Source: Cyanobacteria bacterium FACHB-63 (GTDB taxonomy: Bacteria; Cyanobacteriota; Cyanobacteriia; Leptolyngbyales; Leptolyngbyaceae). Taken from it: a DNA stretch of 64,000 nucleotides. This document shows positions 36,143 through 44,892 of this stretch, one piece after another. The first letter of the stretch is position 1, and the number at the start of each line of letters is the position of its first letter. The notes beneath the pieces were generated by a model. The model searched no databases. It saw nothing but the letters and a program-made list of their open reading frames with translations, and was not told the DNA's origin. A program made the translations under genes and the position numbers. The DNA is taken from positions 62,001-126,000 of the forward strand of contig JACJNX010000053.1 in assembly GCA_014695255.1 (NCBI GenBank), read 5' to 3'.

Positions 36143-36259
36143 ATGGCAAGATATCTTTCCTTGAATGCTCTGTTAGGGGTCGTAACCCTCAGTGTTCTTC
36201 TAACCGTATTTATCTTGATTAACTGGGTTGCGCCGGACTTGCTGTTCTTGTTCCAGTAA
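36143..36259 (+). CDS. psaJ: Photosystem I subunit IX (PsaJ), divergent
   Basis: 38 residues from ATG 36143, with TGGAG upstream; too short to notice except by its position directly after psaF. One TM helix and the C-terminal PDLLF (from NWVAPDLLFLFQ) identify it. Typical PsaJ reads LIE(F/I)NRFxPDLLFHP; here the Glu is Leu, the Arg is Trp and the final His is Leu, so residues I recall as chlorophyll ligands are not conserved. Identification rests on synteny, size and the PDLLF end. Confidence 0.7.
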   Translation: MARYLSLNALLGVVTLSVLLTVFILINWVAPDLLFLFQ

Positions 36260-36274
36260 GCCCCAAGCAACTTG

Positions 36275-36345
36275 AAATGGGCAGTTAGCTCGTTGCTAGA
36301 GTCAGTAGCTTGTACTCTAGTAGGTGTAGCCAACTGCCCATTCTT
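36275..36345 (+). terminator. Hairpin after psaFJ
   Basis: ATGGGCAGTTAGCT at the left and AGCCAACTGCCCAT at the right form a strong stem with a ~40-nt arm between them that has its own small stem. It lies between psaJ and the DUF3318 gene and probably ends the psaFJ transcript; the T-run is weak (TTCTTGT). Confidence 0.6.
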
Positions 36346-36350
36346 GTGTG

Positions 36351-36956
36351 ATGAATCCTGAAGCCGAAATCCGGCGACTGCTCGACGTGATGCCTGCATC
36401 TGGTCGGATGTTCGCCAAAATTATGAGTAAACCCGACCAGAGAGTCGTAATCGACGCTCCCGCACCGCTTCCGTGGACGAGCGATCGACTGATCTACATT
36501 AATTTCGATCTCTGGAGTCGGTTGGCGCGATCGCAGCGAGATTTATTGATTTTACGAACCGTGAACTGGAGCCTTGGGATTCGATGGTTCCAACCTTCCC
36601 CGATGTTGGGCTTAACCGCATTAGGCGCGATCGGGATGGGCATCGAATTGGCTCAGCAAGATTTTGTCGGAGTTGCCGCCGCTAGTGGATTAAGTGCGAT
36701 CGCCCTGTTTCAAATCTGGCGCAACAGTAAAAGCTCTCGCGTTGAGCTTGATGCAGATGAGAAAGCGATCAAAATTGCTCAGCGACGGGGTTATACAGAA
36801 ACAGAGGCAGCACAAGCGCTATGCAGCGCGATCGAGTCCGTGGCGCAAAACGAAGGACGGATGTTGAGCTTTGTGGAATTACTGCGCTGTCAAGCCTTGA
36901 GAGCGATCGGCGGACTCTCTCCGGTCGGCATTCCAGACGAACTGCGGCGCGAGTAG
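36351..36956 (+). CDS. DUF3318 protein
   Basis: About 201 residues; GTG 36348 and ATG 36351 are adjacent start choices. It matches the cyanobacterial DUF3318 family as I recall it: EIRRLLDVMPASGRMFAKI, the segment PLPWTSDRLIYINFDLWSRL, two central hydrophobic helices (PMLGLTALGAIGMGIELAQ and GVAAASGLSAIALFQIW), and VELDADEKAIKIAQRRGYTE. The conserved end RCQALRAIGGLSPVGIPDEL is present. Function unknown; likely membrane-bound. Confidence 0.85.
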   Translation: MNPEAEIRRLLDVMPASGRMFAKIMSKPDQRVVIDAPAPLPWTSDRLIYINFDLWSRLARSQRDLLILRTVNWSLGIRWFQPSPMLGLTALGAIGMGIELAQQDFVGVAAASGLSAIALFQIWRNSKSSRVELDADEKAIKIAQRRGYTETEAAQALCSAIESVAQNEGRMLSFVELLRCQALRAIGGLSPVGIPDELRRE

Positions 36957-37118
36957 ATTGAGTGAGCGTTTTACCGGGTTGACGGGAAATCTATCAATAC
37001 AAACTCCTGCGATTTCTTCTAATCAGGCATTTGCTCTGATTTTGAGTTTCCCGGATACCATGAGTTTGTTGCAGAGATAGCGGACAACTGCGCCGTTCAT
37101 CACCCACGATCGCACTCG

Positions 37119-38252
37119 ATGTGTCCCTTTATGGCTGAAATGGCAACCCAAACTTCCCCGACTCGGAGTGTCGATGTCAAATTCGATGTCGAACTGCGAA
37201 AAGTCTCCAAGGTGTACAACGGCGAAACCGCAGTGCGCGGAATCGATTTGAGCATTCGACGCGGTGAATTTTTTAGTATTTTGGGTCCTTCTGGCTGCGG
37301 CAAAACTACAACCTTGCGAATGGTTGCGGGATTTGAACATCCTTCAGCCGGAGACATTCTGATTCGCGATCGCTCGATGCTGAATGTTCCCCCGTATAAG
37401 CGTCCTGCAAATACTGTGTTTCAAAGCTACGCACTATTTGGACACATGACTGTCTGGGAAAACATTGCCTTCGGATTAAAGATTCAGCGATGTTCGCGAT
37501 CGGAGATTCAAGATCGAGTCCGAGACGCGCTGAAATTAGTCAAACTGGAATCGCTTGCGAATCGATTTCCAGCGCAGCTTTCTGGCGGACAGCAGCAACG
37601 GGTTGCCGTAGCGCGGGCATTGATCAATCGTCCTGCCGTATTGCTGCTCGATGAACCGCTCGGAGCGTTGGATCTGAAATTACGCAAGGAAATGCAGGTC
37701 GAACTCTCAACCTTACATCGAGAGCTAGGCATTACCTTTGTGATGGTAACGCACGACCAAGAAGAGGCGCTTTCTTTGTCCGATCGCATTGCCATTATGA
37801 ACCTCGGCAAAGTCGAACAGGTTGGCACACCAGAGCAGGTGTACGATCGACCTCAAACCGCTTTTGTTGCAAACTTCATTGGCGATACCAATCTATTACG
37901 CGGCAAAATCGAAGGCGCACATCCTCAAACGCTCTGGATCAGAACCGAAACTGGGATTAAGCTCACAGTGCAGCAGAGCGCCAATCCGCTCACATCAGGA
38001 TGGGTAATGGTGAGTGTACGCCCTGAGAAAATTCAGATTGCTTTAGCTCCGGTGGGTGATACAGCGAATTGTTTTGAAGGTCGATTACAGGATGTGATGT
38101 ACTTGGGAACACACGTTCATTGTTTTGTGCAGCTAAAGTCGGGCGATCGTATTACCGTCCGTCAGCCCACGTCATTCAGTCTTCCGAGCGCTGATGCTCC
38201 CCTCTATGTGCATTGGGCTGCCGCCGACAGTTTAGCGCTATCCGAATCATAG
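37119..38252 (+). CDS. potA: PotA-like spermidine/putrescine ABC transporter ATPase
   Basis: 377 residues as drawn; in-frame ATGs at 37131 and 37140 could be the true start. ABC ATPase motifs: Walker A GPSGCGKTTTLRM, Q-loop TVFQSYALFGHMTV, signature LSGGQQQRVAVARAL, Walker B VLLLDEPLGALDLKLRKEM and switch His in VTHDQEEAL. The C-terminal TOBE domain (WVMVSVRPEKIQIAL) marks the PotA/MalK-type group. A PotD-like binding protein follows 9 nt later, so polyamine uptake is probable, but the PotB/PotC permeases are not adjacent. Confidence 0.93.
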   Translation: MCPFMAEMATQTSPTRSVDVKFDVELRKVSKVYNGETAVRGIDLSIRRGEFFSILGPSGCGKTTTLRMVAGFEHPSAGDILIRDRSMLNVPPYKRPANTVFQSYALFGHMTVWENIAFGLKIQRCSRSEIQDRVRDALKLVKLESLANRFPAQLSGGQQQRVAVARALINRPAVLLLDEPLGALDLKLRKEMQVELSTLHRELGITFVMVTHDQEEALSLSDRIAIMNLGKVEQVGTPEQVYDRPQTAFVANFIGDTNLLRGKIEGAHPQTLWIRTETGIKLTVQQSANPLTSGWVMVSVRPEKIQIALAPVGDTANCFEGRLQDVMYLGTHVHCFVQLKSGDRITVRQPTSFSLPSADAPLYVHWAAADSLALSES

Positions 38253-38261
38253 GAGGCACAA

Positions 38262-39356
38262 ATGTCGTATTCTCGCCGTCGATTTTTGAAAACTGCCGTA
38301 GCAGGATTCTCTGGGGCTGCACTGTCGAGCTGCGGTTGGACATTGGCAAAAGTGCAGACCGATCGAGTCATGGCGACTGCCTCCGATGAGCTACACGTCT
38401 ACACTTGGGCAAACTACATCGATCAGGAATTGATTGATACCTTTCGTGCCAAAACGGGAATCAAAGTTACCTTTGATGTGTTTGATTCCAATGAGATGAT
38501 GCTGGCAACTTTCCAGGCGGGAAAAGCGGGAATTTACAGCGTGATTTATCCCTCTGACTACAAAGTGACGGAGATGATTCGACTCGGCTATCTTGCTGAA
38601 TTGGATCATCTTCGGCTAGAGAGCCTAAACAATCTATTGCCCCGCTTCCAGAGAACAACCCATGATCCGGGAAATCGCTACAGTGTTCCAATGAGTTGGG
38701 GAACCACGGGCTTACTCTACAACAGCGAGAAGATTACTACTTCTCCAACCGATTGGAACTATCTTTGGGAGAACAAAGACAAGCTGAAGCGACGGATTAC
38801 TTTGATCAATGATGTGCGAGAAGTGTTGGGTGCAACGCTACGATCGCTCGGTTATTCCTACAATTCCAAAAATCCAGCAGAACTGCAAAGAGCCTACGAT
38901 CGTCTCCAAGAATTAAAGTCTGCGATCGCGACATTTACAACAAACGGCTGGCGCGATCAGTTAATTGCAGGGGATTTGTCGATCGCAATGGCATATTCAT
39001 CCGATGCCCTGCTTGCGATTAGTCAGGAACCCAAGCTGAGATATGTGATTCCTGCTAGTGGTACTTCGATCTGGAGCGATACGATGGTGATTCCAAAAAC
39101 GGCTCCCAATCCTGATGCAGCTTATGCTTGGATTGAGTTTATGTTAAGACCCGAAGTAGCCGCGAAAGTGACAGAGCGACTATCTTTTGCAACTACCAAT
39201 CAAGCTGCGATCGCCAAATTACCGGAAGCACTGCGATCGAATCCAGGTATGTTTCCGTCAACTGAGATCATTGATAAATCAGAATCGATTTTGCCGATGG
39301 AGCGTGGAGTTTTAGAGGCTTACGATCGCTATTGGACAAAGCTAACCAGTAGTTAG
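38262..39356 (+). CDS. potD: PotD-like polyamine-binding protein, Tat/lipoprotein signal
   Basis: 364 residues behind a strong AGGAGG site. The N-terminus MSYSRRRFLKTAVAGFSGAA followed by LSSC has a twin-arginine-like motif and a lipobox. Family 1 polyamine-binding fold: ELHVYTWANYIDQELIDTFR, SVIYPSDYKVTEMIRLGYLA, VPMSWGTTGLLYN and TMVIPKTAPNPDAAYAWIEF. It is 9 nt downstream of potA. Specificity for spermidine versus putrescine cannot be set by eye. Confidence 0.92.
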   Translation: MSYSRRRFLKTAVAGFSGAALSSCGWTLAKVQTDRVMATASDELHVYTWANYIDQELIDTFRAKTGIKVTFDVFDSNEMMLATFQAGKAGIYSVIYPSDYKVTEMIRLGYLAELDHLRLESLNNLLPRFQRTTHDPGNRYSVPMSWGTTGLLYNSEKITTSPTDWNYLWENKDKLKRRITLINDVREVLGATLRSLGYSYNSKNPAELQRAYDRLQELKSAIATFTTNGWRDQLIAGDLSIAMAYSSDALLAISQEPKLRYVIPASGTSIWSDTMVIPKTAPNPDAAYAWIEFMLRPEVAAKVTERLSFATTNQAAIAKLPEALRSNPGMFPSTEIIDKSESILPMERGVLEAYDRYWTKLTSS

Positions 39357-39393
39357 TCATCTGCTGTATGACTGTAAGATCGAGGAGTAATAT

Positions 39394-39480
39394 GTGAATA
39401 ACTGGTCGATCGACTTCTCCAAGTTTTGGAATTACACAGAAACAGTCGAGCTAATACCCGGAATCGGAACATCGGGCTAA
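39394..39480 (+). CDS. Possible 28-residue micro-ORF
   Basis: A GTG start at 39394 is preceded by CGAGGAGTAAT, a near-ideal ribosome-binding site, and opens a 28-codon frame MNNWSIDFSKFWNYTETVEL-IPGIGTSG ending in TAA at 39478-39480. It is 37 nt after potD. Nothing in it is recognised. It could be a small peptide, or the remnant of a lost third gene of the pot operon. The good ribosome-binding site is the only support. Confidence 0.25.
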   Translation: MNNWSIDFSKFWNYTETVELIPGIGTSG

Positions 39481-39709
39481 TGTTTAGCAGTCTACGTCCC
39501 TGCTTTGGCGCATGACTTCCTCCTATGGATCGAATCAGGGTATTAGGAAGAAAGAGTCGATTTAACTAATGAGTTAGGTTGATTGGCTGTATGAATTAAG
39601 CAGCCCCAAATTCCTGAATCAGAACCAAGAAGGGTTCAGGCATTTCTGCTTGAACCCTTCTTGGTTAGGTCTAACCTTTACAGCCAGACTACTAACTCAG
39701 CTTCGATGT
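39481..39709. other. Remainder of the potD-rbp intergenic region
   Basis: Apart from the terminator at 39625-39664 I see only weak inverted repeats (for example CTTCCTCCTA near 39510 and TAGGAAG near 39543). No gene is evident. Confidence 0.4.
39625..39664 (-). terminator. Strong hairpin terminator downstream of the RRM gene
   Basis: CCAAGAAGGGTTCA and TGAACCCTTCTTGG form a perfect 14-bp stem around a 12-nt loop. It lies ~45 nt past the minus-strand RRM gene and can also stop plus-strand readthrough from potD. On the minus strand TTGGTTCT follows. Confidence 0.75.
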
Positions 39710-40003
39710 TTAGTAGCTACGAGAGAAGTTTCTACCACTTCTGTTATCGCTACCGCGATCTTCACGAGGCTTGGCTTTATTGACCTTCAAATCGCGACCC
39801 ATCCATTCCGCACCGTCTAGTGCTTCAATGGCAACTGTTTCCTCAGAATCTGCACCCATTTCTACAAAACCAAAGCCGCGCATACGACCAGTTTCACGAT
39901 CTACGGGAAGCTGAACTCGCTTTACGGAACCATATTCTGCAAACACAGAAGTCAGATCAGCATCAGTAACGTCATAAGACAGATTGCCTACATAAATTGA
40001 CAT
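39710..40003 (-). CDS. RRM-type RNA-binding protein (cyanobacterial Rbp family)
   Basis: 97 residues from ATG 40003; the upstream in-frame extension is ignored as it is unlike the family. Single RRM domain: RNP2 SIYVGNLSYDV at the N-terminus, RNP1 RMRGFGFVEM, and EALDGAEWMGRDLKVNKAKP closing the fold, followed by a short Arg/Gly/Ser tail (DNRSGRNFSRSY). Cyanobacterial Rbp proteins of this type are often cold-induced, with long 5' leaders. The ~190-bp AT-rich upstream region fits that, but regulation here is not shown. Confidence 0.93.
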   Translation of the reverse strand: MSIYVGNLSYDVTDADLTSVFAEYGSVKRVQLPVDRETGRMRGFGFVEMGADSEETVAIEALDGAEWMGRDLKVNKAKPREDRGSDNRSGRNFSRSY

Positions 40004-40204
40004 AGCTTGTCTCCAAAGATTAAAGGATGTGTAGAGTAAATTTTCGGAGAGAAGTCTGTCAATGGAAAAACTTGAAAACTCGTTAATACTAGAAACAAAT
40101 GTTGCTAACCGATATCTATGCTCTGAGACCAATCTAGCACGTTCGGAAAGCCTCTGGGGGATTTTAAGGGTATGAGATAACAAAAATTTACTAAGTATTT
40201 TTAT

Positions 40205-40381
40205 TTATAGTTGATGGCTTGTCTCCCCGTAAAGTGCGCTGTCGACGGCATCGAGGTTTTGATAGAGAGGTCGAGTTTTACCGCTGTTGAATTCTAACGT
40301 TAGACGCTCAATCTGCGACTTATGACTCTCCAGACCTGGAAAGGAAATGTCAGTGCTTATAGATTGGATGAAGGCTTCCAT
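40205..40381 (-). CDS. Possible 58-residue small protein
   Basis: A frame from ATG 40381 (MEAFIQSISTDISFPGLESH) to the stop at 40205 lies in otherwise empty space. The same frame continues upstream only antisense to the 40414 gene. Composition looks protein-like (SQIERLTLEFNSGKTRPLY). There is no good ribosome-binding site and no recognisable family, so it is a weak call. Confidence 0.3.
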   Translation of the reverse strand: MEAFIQSISTDISFPGLESHKSQIERLTLEFNSGKTRPLYQNLDAVDSALYGETSHQL

Positions 40382-40413
40382 CTTGGTCGTTCGATGCATG
40401 GAGAATCTGAAGC

Positions 40414-41070
40414 ATGAGTACCCACAAGAATAAGCTTTGGTTACGCTGGAGTGCCGCCAATGCTCTTTCGGAAGTGTTCGGACTGGGAGCAACCTTTGCA
40501 GCGATCGCACTGCTATTGCCGAAAATAGAGCGTCAGCAGACCGCAGGCATTCTACTGGCTTTTGCAGTCTCCGTGGTTTGCGGTGCGATCGAAGCGACTG
40601 TAGTTGGACTGGCGCAGTGGTGGGCAATGCGTCCCTGGTTTCCACAAATCCGGCGCTCAGACTGGTGGCGTGCGACTCTAATAGGTGCTTTGTTGGGCTA
40701 TGCGATCGGATATCTTCCCTCCGCTCTGCTGCACATCAGAGCAACAACTCAAACTCCCATTGCAGAACCTCCTCAGTGGGTGACTCTGCTGCTTGCGGCT
40801 GGGTTAGGCATAGTGGCGGGTGCAGTCCTATCTTTTGCTCAATGGTGGGTCTTACGAAACAAGGTTAGAAGCGCTAGATTGTGGGTTCCCGCGAATATGC
40901 TGGCATGGGCAGTCGGGATGCCTGTGATTTTTTGGGGAATGGATTTAGCGTTCAGCATGACGACGACTTCGCAACGGGTCTGCATCATTGGGGGAACATT
41001 GCTTGTCACAGGAGCGATCGTGGGTGTAATTCACGGACGCTTTTTAATGGTTTTATCTCAAGTTAAGTAG
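40414..41070 (+). CDS. Multipass membrane protein of unknown function
   Basis: 218 residues with about six TM segments (for example VFGLGATFAAIALLL, GILLAFAVSVVCGAIEATVV, ATLIGALLGYAIGYLPSALL and LLLAAGLGIVAGAVLSFA). Two internal halves share a pattern: GLAQWWAMRPWFPQIRRSDW and SFAQWWVLRNKVRSARLW, suggesting an internal duplication. I cannot name the family. It converges on rnz with a 12-nt gap. Confidence 0.75.
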   Translation: MSTHKNKLWLRWSAANALSEVFGLGATFAAIALLLPKIERQQTAGILLAFAVSVVCGAIEATVVGLAQWWAMRPWFPQIRRSDWWRATLIGALLGYAIGYLPSALLHIRATTQTPIAEPPQWVTLLLAAGLGIVAGAVLSFAQWWVLRNKVRSARLWVPANMLAWAVGMPVIFWGMDLAFSMTTTSQRVCIIGGTLLVTGAIVGVIHGRFLMVLSQVK

Positions 41071-41082
41071 ATAGCCGCTGCA

Positions 41083-42039
41083 TCAATGCGCGATCGCTTC
41101 TGCTTGCTCAATTCGTCTTGGCACTTCATACGTCCAAAAGTCTGAAGCGAGTTCAGTATTCGGAAAAATAGCGCGGGCTTCAGCTAGGAGATCTTGAAGT
41201 TGGATTGCATTTCCAGGTGCATACCTAGGGCTGAAGTGCGTCATGATCAGCGTTTTAACTTGTGCCAGTAGTGCAGTTTGCGCTGCCATCGTCGAGGTCG
41301 AATGCAGCCTTTGAAACGCCATTTCTGCATCTTGGTGAGCGAATGTAGCTTCGTGGATCAAGACATCTGCATCACGGGCAAGATCGATCGCGTTCTCACA
41401 AAACACGGTATCAGTGCAATAAGCTATTTTGCGTCCGATTTCGGTTTCACCGCAGAGGATTTTACCGTCGATCGTTCGTCCATCCGGTAACGTAACTGTT
41501 TCTCCCCGCTTCAATTTTCCGTAAATCGGACCCGAAGGAATCCCTAATTCTTTGGCAATCTCAGCCTTGAAGTGTCCGGGACGGTCTTTCTCAGCCACAC
41601 GATACCCAAAGGCGGGAACGCGATGCTTGAGTAAAGTACAAGTGACTGTAAATTCTTCATCCTCAAGCACCAAGCCGGGACTCACCGGATGAAACTTCAC
41701 CGGATACGAGAAATGCGTTTGTGAGTAGCGTTTGCAGGCTTTGAGGTATTGATCTAATTCAGGTGGGCCGTAAATATCGATTTGCTCTGGATTTCCAGCG
41801 AGTCCGCAGCTTGCCAGCAGTCCCATTAAGCCAAAAATGTGATCGCCGTGAACGTGAGTCACAAAAATCCGACGAATTTGACTCACCCGTAAATCGCTTC
41901 GCAAAAATTGATGCTGCGTTCCTTCACCACAGTCGAATAGCCACACTTCAGCGCGTTGTGGCAACCGAAGCGCGATCGCAGAAACATTGCGCGATCGAGT
42001 AGGAACCCCAGAACTCGTTCCCAAGAATGTGATCTGCAA
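41083..42039 (-). CDS. rnz: Ribonuclease Z
   Basis: 318 residues if initiation is at the TTG at 42039, which has AGGTGA at good spacing and gives the family opening (L/M)[19 protein letters not shown]; a TTG seven codons upstream is the alternative. tRNase Z cuts the 3' trailer of pre-tRNAs. The metal motif is [11 protein letters not shown]; further ligands appear in [16 protein letters not shown] and IMTHFSPRY. Length and blocks are complete. Confidence 0.95.
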   Translation of the reverse strand: MQITFLGTSSGVPTRSRNVSAIALRLPQRAEVWLFDCGEGTQHQFLRSDLRVSQIRRIFVTHVHGDHIFGLMGLLASCGLAGNPEQIDIYGPPELDQYLKACKRYSQTHFSYPVKFHPVSPGLVLEDEEFTVTCTLLKHRVPAFGYRVAEKDRPGHFKAEIAKELGIPSGPIYGKLKRGETVTLPDGRTIDGKILCGETEIGRKIAYCTDTVFCENAIDLARDADVLIHEATFAHQDAEMAFQRLHSTSTMAAQTALLAQVKTLIMTHFSPRYAPGNAIQLQDLLAEARAIFPNTELASDFWTYEVPRRIEQAEAIAH

Positions 42040-42152
42040 AGCTAACTCACCTGAACTCAATACACTTCCTTCATACTGCCACAGGAATTTGCACCCAACC
42101 GAGCGGATCGATCCGAACCCAGTAAAATAAGTTCAAAGTCTGCAATGCTGTG

Positions 42153-42368
42153 ATGATGAAAGAATTTACGATCGGCGAAAAAGTCCGCCTTGTCTCTCTA
42201 CCGCCCTATCTAAAAACGGCTGATCCGATGCCGATGCTGCGTCCGGCGGATATTTTGCAGATTGGAGACGAAGGAACCGTTCTCGATCGACGACCCGGCG
42301 GCTATTGGGGCGTTCGGTTTGAGAAAGGCGCATTTTTGCTAGACGACCAGTATTTAGAATCAATCTAG
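42153..42368 (+). CDS. sipA: SipA-like regulator (DUF3148), NblS-interacting protein
   Basis: 71 residues from ATG 42153 (tandem ATGs, and a GTG before them). The SH3-like fold has FTIGEKVRLVSLPPYLKTAD, PMPMLRPADILQIGDEGTVL, DRRPGGYWGVRFEKGAFLLD and ends DQYLESI, closely matching SipA as I recall it. SipA binds the ATP-binding domain of the stress kinase NblS/Hik33 and modulates it. Its end overlaps the convergent Uma2-family gene by nine bases. Confidence 0.88.
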   Translation: MMKEFTIGEKVRLVSLPPYLKTADPMPMLRPADILQIGDEGTVLDRRPGGYWGVRFEKGAFLLDDQYLESI

Positions 42369-43058
42369 TTCTCCGAAACGATCGCGATACTGCTGAAGAA
42401 GCTGTTCGACTTCTGCTTTTTGTTGCTCAGCTTGTTCTGCTCGTTGTCGCTCGTTGGCTAATTGCTGATTGATTTCAGCAAACGAGAGAAAACGTCCACC
42501 ATCTGGACGATACAACTCTAATTCCTCTGCTAAGTTAAATCGAATGCCTAGGCGAGGGCTGATCCAGCCGTTCATTTCTTCGATGCTGTCGAGTCCGGTG
42601 TCCGATCGTTGCCATCCGCTCAGTTCAATTCGGTCGGGGTCGTAAATGTAATACTCCTCAACGCCGTAGCGATCGTAAAACAGCAATTTGGGATCCATCT
42701 CGCGGCGAGTGTTGCCTGGGGAGAGAACTTCAAACACCACTTGGGGCGGAAGGTTGTCTTCTTTCCATTGCTGATAGGAGCCGCGCGCTGCTTCGCAGAT
42801 ACCGCAAGGGTCGCCCTTGGGTCTACCAAAAACGACCATTGCATCCGGAGCCGTGCAAACGGTGTTGTTGCCTTCGATTGGATACCACAGCAAATCACCT
42901 GCAACAAACACATTCGGATTATCGGCGAACAGCCATTCTAGATTCTGTTCGATGACAACAATCCAACGGAATTGCTTTGTGTTGTCTGCTATTGGCTTGC
43001 CGTCGCTTTCTGGATAGAACACTTCAGAAGAAACCAGTGCTTGTTGCTGAGGTGTCAT
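42360..43058 (-). CDS. Uma2 family (DUF820) putative endonuclease
   Basis: 232 residues from ATG 43058. The PD-(D/E)xK-like Uma2 fold, hugely expanded in cyanobacteria, shows VFVAGDLLWYPIEGN, PDAMVVFGRPKGD, QVVFEVLSPGNTRREMDPKL and YDRYGVEEYYIYDPD. The C-terminal ~40 residues are a Gln/Glu coiled coil (INQQLANERQRAEQAEQQKA) typical of many family members. Biological role unknown. Convergent with sipA. Confidence 0.9.
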   Translation of the reverse strand: MTPQQQALVSSEVFYPESDGKPIADNTKQFRWIVVIEQNLEWLFADNPNVFVAGDLLWYPIEGNNTVCTAPDAMVVFGRPKGDPCGICEAARGSYQQWKEDNLPPQVVFEVLSPGNTRREMDPKLLFYDRYGVEEYYIYDPDRIELSGWQRSDTGLDSIEEMNGWISPRLGIRFNLAEELELYRPDGGRFLSFAEINQQLANERQRAEQAEQQKAEVEQLLQQYRDRFGELD

Positions 43059-43127
43059 GGCTGAAACTCTTGATTGCAACCGTTACGCTTAATTTACCAT
43101 AGAACGATTGAACTATATTACAGCCAG

Positions 43128-43162
43128 AAAAAATCCCGCTTTGGTTGAAGAAAGCGGGATTG
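43128..43162 (-). terminator. Intrinsic terminator of thiC
   Basis: Minus strand: AATCCCGCTTT and AAAGCGGGATT form an 11-bp stem with an ~8-nt loop, followed by TTTTTT-CTGG. It lies about 20 nt past the thiC stop. Confidence 0.85.
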
Positions 43163-43181
43163 CTGAAGTGTCAGACGATCG

Positions 43182-44570
<1,389 letters not shown>

Positions 44571-44571
44571 T

Positions 44572-44650
44572 TAGCTTCCCTTCGCTGGCATTACCCAGTC
44601 TCAGGTTCTAAGGGTTTGTTCTCAGCCCAAGTGGACACCCCTAGCTTGAT
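44572..44650 (-). promoter_or_regulatory. TPP riboswitch (thi box) upstream of thiC
   Basis: Read on the minus strand: P1/P2 side AGGGGTGTCC, the pyrimidine-sensing CTGAGA (in GGGCTGAGAACAAACCC), then AGAACCTGA, GGGTAATGCCAGCGAAGGGA. These are all the conserved core elements of the TPP aptamer in the right order. It ends about 20 nt before the thiC ATG, so control is likely at translation initiation. Confidence 0.95.
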
Positions 44651-44892
44651 TGCTTATCGTATCAGGTTGACGACAAAAATTCTGAATTTGTACAGTTCAT
44701 TTCTCCATCAAAAAGATTGATGTCGAAGTGCGATCGACGGTAACGCTAGGCTTCGTTTGAGTTAAAGAATCTCTATCAATAGCTAGGTGAATTTTCTTGA
44801 TTGGGATCTTATAAGTACAAAAGGTGAGTTGTGGCTTGATGGCAATGCAGTAATGGGAGTCGCGCTTTTTCGTCCATCGAGTTGCAAATGGA

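Noticed and set aside
40382-40645. Upstream part of the minus-strand 146-codon frame
   Set aside because: Antisense to the multipass membrane gene at 40414; only the 58-codon end in the intergenic space was kept as a weak call.
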